Shown: positions 35,104-44,336, numbered from the stretch's first letter. The stretch: 64,000 nucleotides of DNA from Paenibacillus pinistramenti (GCF_005869875.1 NZ_VAWG01000004.1:62001-126000); one strand, 5' to 3'. The notes: generated by a model from the letters alone, not told the origin. Translations and numbers: made by a program.

Positions 35104-35396
35104 ATTTATCTAGCTAAATGGTATAAATAGTGATCACTTCCGCCCGAGTTATTCTGTATAATAGTAGTAAATAAGGATAATTTGCCTGTCGCGCCGACAG
35201 GCACTCCAGTGTCGAATGTTTATCTATATCCTTCTTCGCTGCGGTCAATACTCTATTGGCGTCAAAGTTGTCGATAATGCAAATATTTGTACTACTCTTT
35301 GGATATCTCAAGCATCCCTCTAATCAAATAAATGTTAATAAATTCATATCGATGAAACTACTCTTTTTATTTTGACTAAAGGAGTCGAGGAGTCAA

Positions 35397-37661
35397 TTGA
35401 GACACCAATACATAGCCCATGTGCGGAAAAATAAAGATGGCTGTTGGGCAGAGCCACATACCTTGGACGATCATTCTGAAAGTACGGCAAAAAGAGCCGA
35501 AGAGTTCGCCTCCAAATTTAATTCCTCTTTATGGGCTAGGGCTCAAGGTTGGGGGCATGATGCAGGTAAAGGTAGGATGGAATGGCTCACTTATCTAAAT
35601 TTGAAAAGCGGTTATGATCAGGAGGCGCATCTCGAAGGAAAACCAGGGAAAATTCCTCATGCCATTCATGGAGCGGAACTCGTTGAGCGAATATATGGCA
35701 AGGGTATCGGTCGCATGCTTGCCTACTGCATTGCCGGTCATCATACCGGATTACCGGATTGGTCTAGCGCTGAAGGTGCGGGACAAGCTTCGTTACAGTT
35801 TAAAAAAACACAATTTAAACATCAGGAACTTGAGCAGATCGATCCCTCGTTAATTGCAGAACTGCAGAAATTTAAGAACCAGCTGAGACCGCCTTGGAAG
35901 TTTAAGAGCGGACTAGACATATCCCTCTGGATTCGAATGTTGTTTTCCTGTTTGATAGATGCCGATTATCTGGACACGGAATTCTATATGAATCAAGCAA
36001 AGGCAGAGCTCAGAGGACAATATCTTCCCATTGAGGAACTGAGGAATCGACTCCGGAGGCACAACGAAGCTTTGGCTAACGAGGCGGAGCCTATCCCGGT
36101 GAATGCCATTCGCAGAGAAATTCTTCAAAAATGCATTCAAGCAGCACATGGGGCACAAGGAATCTATTCTCTGACAGTGCCGACCGGCGGAGGCAAAACG
36201 TTGAGTGGATTAGCCTTCGCTCTGGAGCACGCTAGCAAGTACGAGCTTCATCGAGTCATTTACGTCAGTTCCTACATGAGTATTCTCGAACAGAACGCTG
36301 ACGTTTTTCGTAAAGCTATAGGTGATGATCAGATTGTTGAACATCATTCCAACGTAGTAGAAGGTGATCTGGATGTAAAGAGCAGATTAGCAATAGAAAA
36401 CTGGGATGCACCGCTAATCATGACGACCTCGGTACAATTTTTTGAATCTTTGTTTGCCGCCAAACCCGGCCGTTGCCGGAAATTACATAATATTGCAAAT
36501 TCCATCATTGTTCTAGACGAGGTACAACTGCTGCCGCCGGCATTTCTAGCCCCTATACTGGAAACGATTCAGTTGCTGGTTGATCGTTACAACGTGACTA
36601 TTGTCCTTTCGACCGCAACTCAGCCAGCCTTGAAAGAGAGAACAATAAATGGACAGCTATTCAAAGGACTAAAGGAAGTACATGAGATCGTCGGGACAGA
36701 CGAACAAGTGCACTCGCTCTATGACTCACTAATTCGCACGGAAATACAGTTTCCAAGCGACTCACACGCCGCTGAGAACTGGGACGAAATCGCCGAACAG
36801 TTGAACCAATTTAATCAAGTGTTGTGTATTGTATCTGATCGAAGAAGTTGTCGAGAACTACACAGTCAACTGCCCGCAGGCACCTATCATTTGTCATCGT
36901 TAATGTGCGGGCAACATCGCAGCGATAAGATTAGGGATATTAAAGATATACTTGAGCAGAACCTCAACCGGGAGTCCCAAAACCTTTTGCCTGTGAGAGT
37001 AATTAGTACGCAGTTGGTGGAAGCGGGGGTGGATTTGGATTTTCCGGTTGTTTATCGAGCATTTGCGGGATTGGATTCCATCATGCAGGCAGCTGGCAGG
37101 TGCAACCGCAATGGCAGGCTGTTGCCTAGGCTAGGCAAGGTAGTCGTATTTCATCCGCCAAGACCAGCTCCTATGGGGATATTACGAAAAGCGGCGGAAA
37201 CGACAAAGAGCATGTTATCCAGAACAACCTTCAATATGGTTACAAGCCCGGCTATTTTTGAAACCTATTTTAATGAATTGTATTGGAAAGTGCATTCGTT
37301 AGACGAGAAGGAGATTATTCGGCTACTTGATCCTCAGCGTAATGATCCGAAGGAGTGCAGTATTTTTTTTAGGACGGCGTCAGAAAGGTTTAAACTAATA
37401 GATAACGATAACCAAAGAACGATACTGGTCCCCTATCGAGACGGAAAGTTACTGCTCGACAATTTGAGATCACATGGACCTGACCGCCATCGCATGCGGA
37501 TGCTTCAACGATACACGGTGACGGTATATGAACAAGAATTTAATGTATTGCAGAAACGAGGGGCAGTTGAGGAAATTTGGCCTAATGTTTTCGCTCTGAC
37601 ATCTGTTGATCATTATTCTGAAGAAGTAGGATTATTGATTGAGCCATTAACTTCTATGTAA
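35397..37661 (+). CDS. cas3: Type I-C Cas3 nuclease-helicase
   Basis: 754 residues. N-terminal HD nuclease (PHTLDDHSE and GWGHDAGK, about residues 20-58), then SF2 helicase: Walker A VPTGGGKTLSG, the DExH-type box VLDEVQLLP, STATQPAL, and motif VI region QAAGRCNRNG. Cas3 unwinds and degrades DNA marked by Cascade. TTG start at 35397 with AAAGGAG 12 bases and GAGGAG four bases upstream. First gene of the operon. All key residues are visible, so it looks active. Confidence 0.95.
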   Translation: MRHQYIAHVRKNKDGCWAEPHTLDDHSESTAKRAEEFASKFNSSLWARAQGWGHDAGKGRMEWLTYLNLKSGYDQEAHLEGKPGKIPHAIHGAELVERIYGKGIGRMLAYCIAGHHTGLPDWSSAEGAGQASLQFKKTQFKHQELEQIDPSLIAELQKFKNQLRPPWKFKSGLDISLWIRMLFSCLIDADYLDTEFYMNQAKAELRGQYLPIEELRNRLRRHNEALANEAEPIPVNAIRREILQKCIQAAHGAQGIYSLTVPTGGGKTLSGLAFALEHASKYELHRVIYVSSYMSILEQNADVFRKAIGDDQIVEHHSNVVEGDLDVKSRLAIENWDAPLIMTTSVQFFESLFAAKPGRCRKLHNIANSIIVLDEVQLLPPAFLAPILETIQLLVDRYNVTIVLSTATQPALKERTINGQLFKGLKEVHEIVGTDEQVHSLYDSLIRTEIQFPSDSHAAENWDEIAEQLNQFNQVLCIVSDRRSCRELHSQLPAGTYHLSSLMCGQHRSDKIRDIKDILEQNLNRESQNLLPVRVISTQLVEAGVDLDFPVVYRAFAGLDSIMQAAGRCNRNGRLLPRLGKVVVFHPPRPAPMGILRKAAETTKSMLSRTTFNMVTSPAIFETYFNELYWKVHSLDEKEIIRLLDPQRNDPKECSIFFRTASERFKLIDNDNQRTILVPYRDGKLLLDNLRSHGPDRHRMRMLQRYTVTVYEQEFNVLQKRGAVEEIWPNVFALTSVDHYSEEVGLLIEPLTSM

Positions 37662-37684
37662 TAGCCAAAATAGGAGGGTTTTAT

Positions 37685-38419
37685 TTGAAAAGTTGGTGTT
37701 TGGAGGTATGGGGGGAGTACGCTTGTTTTACTCGCCCGGAGATGAAGGCGGAACGAGTAAGTTATGATATTATGACTCCTTCAGCCGCTAGAGCAATTTT
37801 TGAAGCAATTCTGTGGAAACCGGCAATTCGCTGGCATATTACCAAAATTGAAGTGCTGCATCCAATCAAGTGGATTACCGTACGAAGGAATGAATTGGAT
37901 AAAAAAGCTGCTGTCCCTACAGCCCGACAAATGGCAGGTTTGCCTGGGCCGCCTATGGGCATGGTGGTAAGTGAGAGGATTCAACGTGCGGGACTGTTTT
38001 TAAGGAACACTCGTTACCGTATCCATGGCTATTTTGAATTTATCCCGCCGGAAGAGCGATCAAACAACCGACCTCATGAGTCGGAATATTGGGCAGATGA
38101 GCAGGAACGTGCCGATATAGTCAGATTAGATGAGAATGAAGCCAAGTATGCAGCAATGTTCGAAAGACGAGCGCGGAAGGGGCAATGCTTTCACCGGCCG
38201 TACCTGGGTTGCAGAGAGTTTGCTTGCGATTTTAGACTAATTAAAAATCCAGATCAAGAATCAATTCAGCCTATTCAAGAAACGAGAGATTTAGGTTTTA
38301 TGCTATACGATTTAAATTTTGAACAGAATAATATAGACCCTTCACCGCTATTTTTCCGAGCCTACATGAGGAATGGTATCGTGAATACCGATCGCCGCGA
38401 GATAGAGGTGAGAGGATGA
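37685..38419 (+). CDS. cas5c: Type I-C Cas5 (crRNA-processing subunit)
   Basis: 244 residues, MKSWCLEVWGEYACFTRPEM at the start, typical of Cas5d. In type I-C this protein replaces Cas6 and cuts the pre-crRNA, then caps the 5' handle in Cascade. TTG start at 37685 after TAGGAGGGT. Overlaps cas8c by four bases. Confidence 0.93.
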   Translation: MKSWCLEVWGEYACFTRPEMKAERVSYDIMTPSAARAIFEAILWKPAIRWHITKIEVLHPIKWITVRRNELDKKAAVPTARQMAGLPGPPMGMVVSERIQRAGLFLRNTRYRIHGYFEFIPPEERSNNRPHESEYWADEQERADIVRLDENEAKYAAMFERRARKGQCFHRPYLGCREFACDFRLIKNPDQESIQPIQETRDLGFMLYDLNFEQNNIDPSPLFFRAYMRNGIVNTDRREIEVRG

Positions 38420-40200
38420 TTTTGCTTGCTTTGAAGGAGTATTATGATCGCAAAGCGACACTTGGGGAAATCGCTGCAGATGGCTGGATTGGAGGTGGGA
38501 TTGATTTTCTGCTGGAGTTGGATCAGAATGGCCGGCTGTGTAACATTGCCGACTTGAGAGAAGATATAGGGAAGAAGAAGCAGCCGCGATTATTCCAACT
38601 CCCGAACATCGGAAATCAGGCGTTGAAACATTCAAACAGCGGTACGGATGCTAACTTACTGTGGGATAACGCAAAATTTGTTCTAGGACTAGGCTCAAAA
38701 GGCGACTTGCATCTGCAGAGTATGATCGATGCCATCGACCAATGGCTAGGTCTGACAAACGATGTTGGTGTTGCGGCAGTACGAGCTTTTTTACAGCACG
38801 GATTAATAGATCGCAGTCATTTTAAACTGGCGTTGGAGCACCCCGAGTACGCAGAGCCGTTAGGAATAGGAAGCGTCAGAGTCAGTTTTCGTGTCATGGA
38901 CACGCCTTATTCAATTGTTTTTGAGTCTCCTGTAGTTGCTGCTGCCCTAGAGAATAAGGAAGAGAGGACGGAACCATCAGCCCTAGCGACCTGTTTGATT
39001 ACCGGAGAACGAGATGTCGAGGTAGCTGCTACACATCCCGTAATTAAAGGTGTAAAAGGGGCGCAATCATCCGGAGCTAGCATTGTGAGCTTCAATGCAG
39101 AGGTGTTCACCTCGTATGGTAAAAAGCAAAGTCTGAACGCACCTGTCAGTAAGAAAGTTGCTTCACAATATACGAAGGCATTGAACTTGCTTCTTGAGTC
39201 CAAACAGCGGCTAACCGTCGGGGATATGTCGATCGTATGCTGGGCAGAGAAGGAATGTGACCTTGAATCGGAATTCTCAGCCTTCTTCGAGGAGTCTCCG
39301 AAGGATAATCCCGACGCGGGAACGGAGCAGATCAAAGCGTTGCTTCAAGCTGTCCATTCAGGAGCCTATGCAGAAAATAACGGTAGTACTCGTCTTTATA
39401 TTCTTGGTCTATCTCCGAATATGGCGCGAATCTCCATTCGTTTATGGCAGGTTGCAACTGTTTCCGAATTTGCCAGTCGAATCAGGGAGTACTTCGATGA
39501 TTTCGCAATTATTAAGCCTGCTGGGGAGCCGAATTACTACTCAATATGGAGAATTTTGGTCAACATTGCCGTACAAGATAAGAGTGAAAATATTCCTCCA
39601 AATGTAGCAGGGGAGTTTATGCGCTCCATATTGGAGGGTACGCCGTATCCGCAAACATTACTGCAGGCTGCGCTTCGACGTATTCGAAGCGATACAGAAT
39701 ATCGTGTGAAACCTGTGAGGGCGGCAGTAATTAAAGCCTATCTAAATCGTTATTTGCGATTTTATCCCAATCAAAGTTATAAGGAGGTAGGACAGGCTTT
39801 GGACGATCATCAAACGTCGATTGGCTATCATCTGGGCAGCTTGTTTGCTGTGTTGGAAAAAATTCAAGAAGAGGCAAACCCGGGCCTTAACACTACGATT
39901 CGAGAGCGATTTTATGGGGCAGCCTCTACGACGCCAGTTACGGTATTCCCCAATCTTATGCGGTTGAAAAATCATCATTTAACAAAGCTGGACAGAAAAG
40001 GCCGTGTAATCAATTTTGAAAAATTGCTGGCTGAAATCGTGGGCAAATTCAATAAGTTCCCGGCCCACCTCAATTTGCTGGAACAAGGCCTGTTTGCCAT
40101 TGGCTACTACCACCAGCGACAGGATTTATTCACGAGCAGGAAATCAGAAGAATTGCCTAGTTCTGAGATCAAAACCATAACAAAGGAGGAAGAGGCATGA
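38416..40200 (+). CDS. cas8c: Type I-C Cas8c (Csd1) large subunit
   Basis: 594 residues, MILLALKEYYDRKATLGEIA at the start, with CLITGERDVEVAATHPVIKGVKGAQSSGASIVSFNAEVFTSYGK-type text in the family position (quoted in part). Csd1 recognises the PAM and nucleates the R-loop. ATGA overlaps on both sides indicate tight coupling in the order cas5-cas8c-cas7. In type I-C, cas8c also yields a small Cas11 from an internal start; not tested here. Confidence 0.93.
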   Translation: MILLALKEYYDRKATLGEIAADGWIGGGIDFLLELDQNGRLCNIADLREDIGKKKQPRLFQLPNIGNQALKHSNSGTDANLLWDNAKFVLGLGSKGDLHLQSMIDAIDQWLGLTNDVGVAAVRAFLQHGLIDRSHFKLALEHPEYAEPLGIGSVRVSFRVMDTPYSIVFESPVVAAALENKEERTEPSALATCLITGERDVEVAATHPVIKGVKGAQSSGASIVSFNAEVFTSYGKKQSLNAPVSKKVASQYTKALNLLLESKQRLTVGDMSIVCWAEKECDLESEFSAFFEESPKDNPDAGTEQIKALLQAVHSGAYAENNGSTRLYILGLSPNMARISIRLWQVATVSEFASRIREYFDDFAIIKPAGEPNYYSIWRILVNIAVQDKSENIPPNVAGEFMRSILEGTPYPQTLLQAALRRIRSDTEYRVKPVRAAVIKAYLNRYLRFYPNQSYKEVGQALDDHQTSIGYHLGSLFAVLEKIQEEANPGLNTTIRERFYGAASTTPVTVFPNLMRLKNHHLTKLDRKGRVINFEKLLAEIVGKFNKFPAHLNLLEQGLFAIGYYHQRQDLFTSRKSEELPSSEIKTITKEEEA

Positions 40201-41108
40201 GCGAGATTTTGACCAAAAGATATGATTTTATAGTTTTCTTTGATGTACAAGATGGGAATCCAAACGGAGATCCCGATGCTGGTAATTTACCGCGGGTCGA
40301 TCCCGAGACGGGACATGGTTTGGTAACCGATGTAAGTTTGAAAAGAAAAGTCCGCAATTATGTTAGCTTAAAAATGGAGGAGAAGCCCCCCTATTCTATT
40401 TTTGTTAGAGAGAAATCAATTCTGAACCAAACCATTGAACAAGCCTATATCTCGTTGGATATCGATCTGAACGAAAAGCCAACTAATCCCGGAGACGGCA
40501 AGAAGCGCAATAAGGCAGGACAAGGACAAGGCAAGGAAATTGATCGCGCTAGGCAATTTATGTGCCAAAATTTCTATGATATTCGTACGTTTGGCGCCGT
40601 GTTGTCTACCGGTCCGAATGCTGGTCAAGTACGCGGGCCGGTACAGCTTACATTTGCAAGATCAATTGATCCCATCATTTCGTTAGAACACAGTATTACT
40701 AGAATGGCTGTAGCGACGGAAGCGGAGGCTGAGAAACAAAGTGGCGATAACCGTACGATGGGAAGGAAGTTCACAATTCCTTACGGATTATATCGTGCAT
40801 ACGGATTTGTATCTGCACCGCTAGCATGTCAAACTGGATTTACTGAAACGGATTTGGAATTGCTATGGGATTCGTTAGCCAATATGTTTGAACACGACCG
40901 TTCGGCGGCACGCGGTTTGATGGGTACACGGAAGCTTATTATATTCGAACATTCGTCCAAGATGGGGGATAGCTCTGTTCAGCCTCTATTTGATGCAGTT
41001 ACCGCCGAATTAAAAGATCGAAGTAAGCCAGCTCGCGAGTATGGAGACTACGCCATATCGCTCAATTATGAAATGATCCCCTCTAGTGTTAAAGTGATTG
41101 AAAGATAA
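40197..41108 (+). CDS. cas7c: Type I-C Cas7 (Csd2) backbone subunit
   Basis: 303 residues with FIVFFDVQDGNPNGDPDAGN near the start and a typical GAVLSTG region. Cas7 binds the crRNA spacer as a helical backbone. AAAGGAGGA precedes ATG 40197. The operon stops here: no cas4, cas1 or cas2 follows and a terminator comes 45 bases later. Confidence 0.95.
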   Translation: MSEILTKRYDFIVFFDVQDGNPNGDPDAGNLPRVDPETGHGLVTDVSLKRKVRNYVSLKMEEKPPYSIFVREKSILNQTIEQAYISLDIDLNEKPTNPGDGKKRNKAGQGQGKEIDRARQFMCQNFYDIRTFGAVLSTGPNAGQVRGPVQLTFARSIDPIISLEHSITRMAVATEAEAEKQSGDNRTMGRKFTIPYGLYRAYGFVSAPLACQTGFTETDLELLWDSLANMFEHDRSAARGLMGTRKLIIFEHSSKMGDSSVQPLFDAVTAELKDRSKPAREYGDYAISLNYEMIPSSVKVIER

Positions 41109-41153
41109 GTTATTAAGTGAACAACTCGTAGCTAAAGTAAAGATACAAACAGA

Positions 41154-41184
41154 GAAGGCACCCAAGTAGGTTCTGGGTGCCTTC
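41154..41184 (+). terminator. Terminator of the cas operon
   Basis: GAAGGCACCC and GGGTGCCTTC, ten pairs, around an 11-base loop. T-run weak. Confidence 0.75.
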
Positions 41185-41346
41185 AGATTTCAACCTAGTG
41201 GAAGAAACTCGACGCCCGTAGAGTCCTTCCAGACGACGGATCTTCTTTGTGTCCCCAAGAATCCCAATCGAGGGAGGGACGCAATGACTTTGAGTAGCTC
41301 TGACGCGGTATATTATACTTTCGCTAGTCTGTAGAACGTGTGAACA

Positions 41347-41393
41347 GTAACAAGGTCCCCATCGTGCAGTGCGTGGGGTGCCCCTGTTACTTC
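41347..41393. repeat. Large hairpin at the end of the flavodoxin gene
   Basis: AGTAACA and TGTTACT outside, CCCCA and TGGGG inside. It lies at the 3' end of the reverse-strand flavodoxin gene, probably its terminator. I considered a lone CRISPR repeat and rejected it. Confidence 0.5.
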
Positions 41394-41821
41394 ACGAAGT
41401 TCTCAGCGAAAGCCTTAATCCGATCGACAAAAATTCCTTGCAACTGATCGGTGCCTTCCTTTGGTGCCTTGTATGCTTTATAGCCCCCGAATGATTCGAT
41501 GCAGAGCGCCGATTCTCTTAGGGCGGCTGGAATATTCTTCTCGATAATTTCTTCCGTCTCCTTCGGTTTCTCGTTGCAAATAAAGTATCCCACGGTTTTC
41601 TTTAGGAGCTCGTCATGATTCTTTTTGATGAAGTCCCGAATCGGCTTGTATACTTTCCCGTCTCTTACTCCCGCCCCTAGAATGATACGGTCGAATTCTC
41701 CGATGGCAGGCTTGTCCGTCTCCAAGTTGCATGTCATGCAATTCGGCAGTTGCTCCGATAATACGTTTACGCATTGCGCCGTTGCTCCGGTTTTTGTTGC
41801 GAATAGAACGAGTACAGCCAT
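41387..41821 (-). CDS. Flavodoxin-domain protein
   Basis: 144 residues. VLVLFATKTGATAQCV is an FMN phosphate-binding loop (T-x-T-G-x-T type), followed by FDRIILGAGVRDGKVYKPIRDFI; this resembles the short flavodoxin/HemG-like class. It probably carries electrons or oxidises a small substrate. The MarR gene lies 21 bases upstream on the same strand, so the pair is one operon, co-regulated by the operators at 42359-42400. Confidence 0.8.
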   Translation of the reverse strand: MAVLVLFATKTGATAQCVNVLSEQLPNCMTCNLETDKPAIGEFDRIILGAGVRDGKVYKPIRDFIKKNHDELLKKTVGYFICNEKPKETEEIIEKNIPAALRESALCIESFGGYKAYKAPKEGTDQLQGIFVDRIKAFAENFVK

Positions 41822-41842
41822 TTTTTCTTCACCCTTATCTCA

Positions 41843-42331
41843 TTATGATTTGTTGCGCGCACTCGAATGAAGATGATGGATCTGATCCTCCAGGACCGCG
41901 CTTGCCTGGCCAAGGAACTTTGTTATGAGTGCTAGCTCTTCATCCGAGTAGAATGAGGCTAGCTTTAGCATCTCCGCATGAAGCTGAAGATATATTCTGC
42001 TTACGTCCTCATTATTCTCGTATAGCGGGACGATAATCACTTTGCGGCGGTCTTGCGGATCAGGCTGTCTTTGAACAAAACCGGTTTTTTCTAACCGATC
42101 GATTAACGCAGTAACGCTTCCTGTCGTGAGCCCGGTTAGCTTCGAGAGCTCGCCTGCCGTGATAGGGCCTTTCTCGTGCAAGATATCGATGGATAGGAAA
42201 TCATTATTGTATAACCCGAGAGCGGTTGCGACACTTTGCTGATAGAGCACCGTTCGATTTCCTAAGCTGCGCATGCGCAGCGTGAGATTCTCTTGCTGCC
42301 CCGTAGGCTGTATTTGCCGATCACTTGACAA
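41843..42331 (-). CDS. MarR-family transcriptional regulator
   Basis: 163 residues. Winged helix with GPITAGELSKLTGLTTGSVTALIDRLEKTGFV and the wing DPQDRRKV. TTG start at 42331 set by AGGAGG seven bases upstream; a longer frame to 42373 has no site. It is the first gene of an operon with the flavodoxin and is divergent from a dead transporter. It likely represses itself and the former transporter. Confidence 0.85.
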   Translation of the reverse strand: MSSDRQIQPTGQQENLTLRMRSLGNRTVLYQQSVATALGLYNNDFLSIDILHEKGPITAGELSKLTGLTTGSVTALIDRLEKTGFVQRQPDPQDRRKVIIVPLYENNEDVSRIYLQLHAEMLKLASFYSDEELALITKFLGQASAVLEDQIHHLHSSARNKS

Positions 42332-42358
42332 CTGCAGACCTCCTCTTAGCCTATAATT

Positions 42359-42400
42359 TATCTTGATTATCAAGATACTTTGTTATCAATATACTTGATA
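42359..42400. promoter_or_regulatory. Two MarR-type operators
   Basis: TATCTTGA-TTA-TCAAGATA (42359-42377) and TATCAA-TATAC-TTGATA (42384-42400), in the gap between the MarR gene and the dead transporter. Both are palindromes with a common TATCAAG-type half-site. Confidence 0.7.
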
Positions 42401-42441
42401 ATCCGTTGTAAATCAAATTTCTTATCGAAAGGGAGGCAAAG

Positions 42442-42572
42442 ATGGCCAAGGGAAATAAGATGGGGACCATACTTGGAGGATGCTGTCAGCCATTCTAATG
42501 GCATCGATGGATAATACCATCGTCACAATGGCAATCGGCACGATCGCCGGGGATTTGGGTGGATATTTTTAA
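42442..42572 (+). pseudogene. MFS (DHA2-type) transporter, N-terminal fragment
   Basis: From ATG 42442 the frame stops after 18 codons (MAKGNKMGTILGG start); the next frame, from 42480, continues with AILMASMDNTIVTMAIGTIAGDLGG, the first transmembrane motif of DHA2 drug transporters (compare D-x-T-I-V). The rest is absent. A truncated, frameshifted gene, formerly controlled by the divergent MarR. Confidence 0.7.
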
Positions 42573-42658
42573 AGTGTAGATTACTATCCCAGATGATGAA
42601 ATATACATATACGCCTCAAATGGTAAGTGTTCAATTTCGCCCTTTAGAGTGTTACGCT

Positions 42659-42687
42659 GAACCCTACCATAAACAACAGCAAGTTTT
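42659..42687 (+). repeat. Attachment site 6 (E/F boundary)
   Basis: GAACCCTACCATAAACAACAG then CAAGTTTT. The left arm is CAATTTCGCCC at 42632-42642, and GTTACG precedes the core as at site 2. A diverged copy; the order of arms is kept. Confidence 0.68.
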
Positions 42688-42766
42688 GAAATGGGATGTT
42701 GACATTTCGTAAACCAGTTGGCTTTAGAATGACAACATCCGTTTTAACCCGGGTGTAAATTTAATG

Positions 42767-43039
42767 TCACTTGCTGTCTTGCTTCAGAAGACGCAGTAAT
42801 CTCTCTTCGGTGCCTGATCCTGATACCGGGACGTAGAAGCACCAGTGCAGGCCTGGGGCGTTATCGACTACAGGAGCCGAATGGACCACGAACTCCATCT
42901 CTTGTGAGTCCGGAAGAAGAAATAAAGCGGTTGTGCTCCGCCTTTGCTTGATTTCATGGAGCCCCCAGATATGGGCAACCCCCTCCCAATTCACCAATCT
43001 TTGGCGGTAATCCGAATTAAAAAACATAATGTTTAACAT
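42767..43039 (-). pseudogene. C-terminal fragment of a MmyB-like XRE regulator
   Basis: 90 residues, MLNIMFFNSDYRQRLVNWEG, then a stretch ending CFYVPVSGSGTEERLLRLLK. This matches the end of the MmyB-type ligand-binding domain that follows an XRE helix-turn-helix. The helix-turn-helix and most of the ligand domain are missing; no ribosome site is seen. Decayed. Confidence 0.5.
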
Positions 43040-43137
43040 ATATCGTTCGCTTTTCGGCAGACTGCCGAAATCGGCTATAATCAGTTCAGCTGCCCGATTC
43101 CATGCGATTACATCCGTACCTGCGTCTGTGACGGCCG

Positions 43138-43353
43138 TTTCGAGGAAATAGACCCGGAGTACGAGCAGGAAGAGATTATGCTGAACACGGCTGCGCTAGT
43201 CGACCTTGCGCATCGTTTTCTGCCCGATATGCTGAGTCGTGGGGATGGAATCATCGTTAACGTGGCTTCGATGGCTGCGTTTATGCCTTGTGCTTATTCG
43301 GCTGTTTAAGGGGCTGCCAAAGCATTTGTATTATCCTTCTCTGAAGCGTTATG
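43138..43353 (+). pseudogene. Short-chain dehydrogenase fragment
   Basis: Frame FEEIDPEYEQEE, LVDLAHRFLPDML, GIIVNVASMAAFMP, then a stop in place of the Tyr of YxxxK (AV-stop-GAAKAFVLSFSEAL). The N-terminal Rossmann part is missing. Dead gene. Confidence 0.65.
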
Positions 43354-43990
43354 CCCTGCTGCTCCATAAATCTGCTGCTATCCAAATGCAACCAAAGGCA
43401 ACCAATAACCCATGAGCTATTCTCAGCGGCTGACCAACAAAAAATTGTGGAATATACAGACATAACCCGAGTGCGAATGGAATCCCGCTCCATTTCGGAT
43501 ATTTGCCAGACTTCCAAATTGCGATAGCCCATAAAATAGCAGAAACTCCGAGAAACAGGAGTCCTGCAAGGAACATAATAAGGGCTGCCCCACCACGGAC
43601 GGTACTTGCCAGACTAACGAGTTCGGCTGACTGCTGTCTGATGGCTTCCTGCCCTATCGCATGCAGACCGAATGCTTCTCCGCCGTAATAAGGCAGCGCT
43701 AGACCGGTCCCTAATGTACAAAACAAGAACGCCCGATAGGTAAGTGAGTTTACTGCTGTTCCATGTAATGAGTTGTGAAGTCCAAGTAATCCCAGAGGAA
43801 GCAGCGTGAAAGCCACCATGGCTAACATATGGGCCGCTAACCATTCGCTGGAGGCGAAGGCTATGGCACCTTCCAGGGATGTTTCATCGGAAAAGGGACG
43901 TAATGCTGGATAAATCACAAACAAAATTCCTGCAATCACAAGGGATGCAGCACTTAGACCAATACGAAGTACCTTTACAGGCTGGGACAT
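43349..43990 (-). CDS. Integral membrane protein, unknown
   Basis: 213 residues with six likely transmembrane helices (about 10-30, 50-75, 85-105, 128-155, 165-185, 190-210). Polar loops are short; no transport motif. ATG 43990 is preceded by AAGGAGGAG. Function unknown; similar small membrane proteins are often DUF4386-like, a weak recollection. The upstream promoter region faces attachment-like site 44232. Confidence 0.6.
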   Translation of the reverse strand: MSQPVKVLRIGLSAASLVIAGILFVIYPALRPFSDETSLEGAIAFASSEWLAAHMLAMVAFTLLPLGLLGLHNSLHGTAVNSLTYRAFLFCTLGTGLALPYYGGEAFGLHAIGQEAIRQQSAELVSLASTVRGGAALIMFLAGLLFLGVSAILWAIAIWKSGKYPKWSGIPFALGLCLYIPQFFVGQPLRIAHGLLVAFGCIWIAADLWSSRA

Positions 43991-44231
43991 AAGCTTTCTC
44001 CTCCTTGGTTTGAGCAGCGGGTTACTTAACGATCCTTGTCAAATTTGAAAACTATGGGTTTCATCCTTTATTATATTTCTGAAAATGTTGAGTTAAGTAT
44101 TTCTATGTAAAGGTTGCATTAAGTTTCTCTGCCGGAGAGGTCTAATCTGAGGGAGGAATACGTTGTGGCATTCCATGTGAAAAACTATGCAGTTGTCCAA
44201 AGGAACAAGGCTAATTCTTTTACGGCGCTTC

Positions 44232-44259
44232 GAACCGCATCGTAAATAATCCCTAAATT
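44232..44259 (+). repeat. Weak attachment-like site 8
   Basis: GAACCGCATCGTAAATAATC then CTAAATT; preceded by TTTTACGGCGCTTC, an arm-like sequence. About two thirds of positions match the other cores. Would split unit F in two. Confidence 0.45.
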
Positions 44260-44278
44260 CACCCATGTCAGGACGGTA

Positions 44279-44307
44279 TTGACAGAAAAACATTTTTCAA
44301 ATAATGT
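44279..44307 (+). promoter_or_regulatory. Sigma-A-type promoter
   Basis: TTGACA (44279-44284), 17 bases, TAATGT (44302-44307). It points to the GH13-like gene, but a terminator-like hairpin begins about 30 bases after the -10. Confidence 0.6.
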
Positions 44308-44336
44308 AAATGTAAATTTAAAGGCAATGCAACCGA

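Larger units (their letters stand above)
34995..35396. other. D/E boundary and cas operon leader
   Basis: 402 bases with the toxN terminator, attachment site 5 and a TATAAT at 35157-35162 that could be the cas promoter. A 66-residue reverse frame (35114-35311) has no ribosome site and is not called. No CRISPR repeat seen. Confidence 0.55.

Noticed and set aside
35114-35311. Reverse frame of 65 residues before cas3
   Set aside because: No ribosome site, no family; could be debris but not supportable.
41347-41393. Possible single type I-C CRISPR repeat (GTCCCC...GTGGGG)
   Set aside because: Only one copy, lacks the ATTGAAA-type end of type I-C repeats, and is better read as the hairpin terminating the flavodoxin gene.
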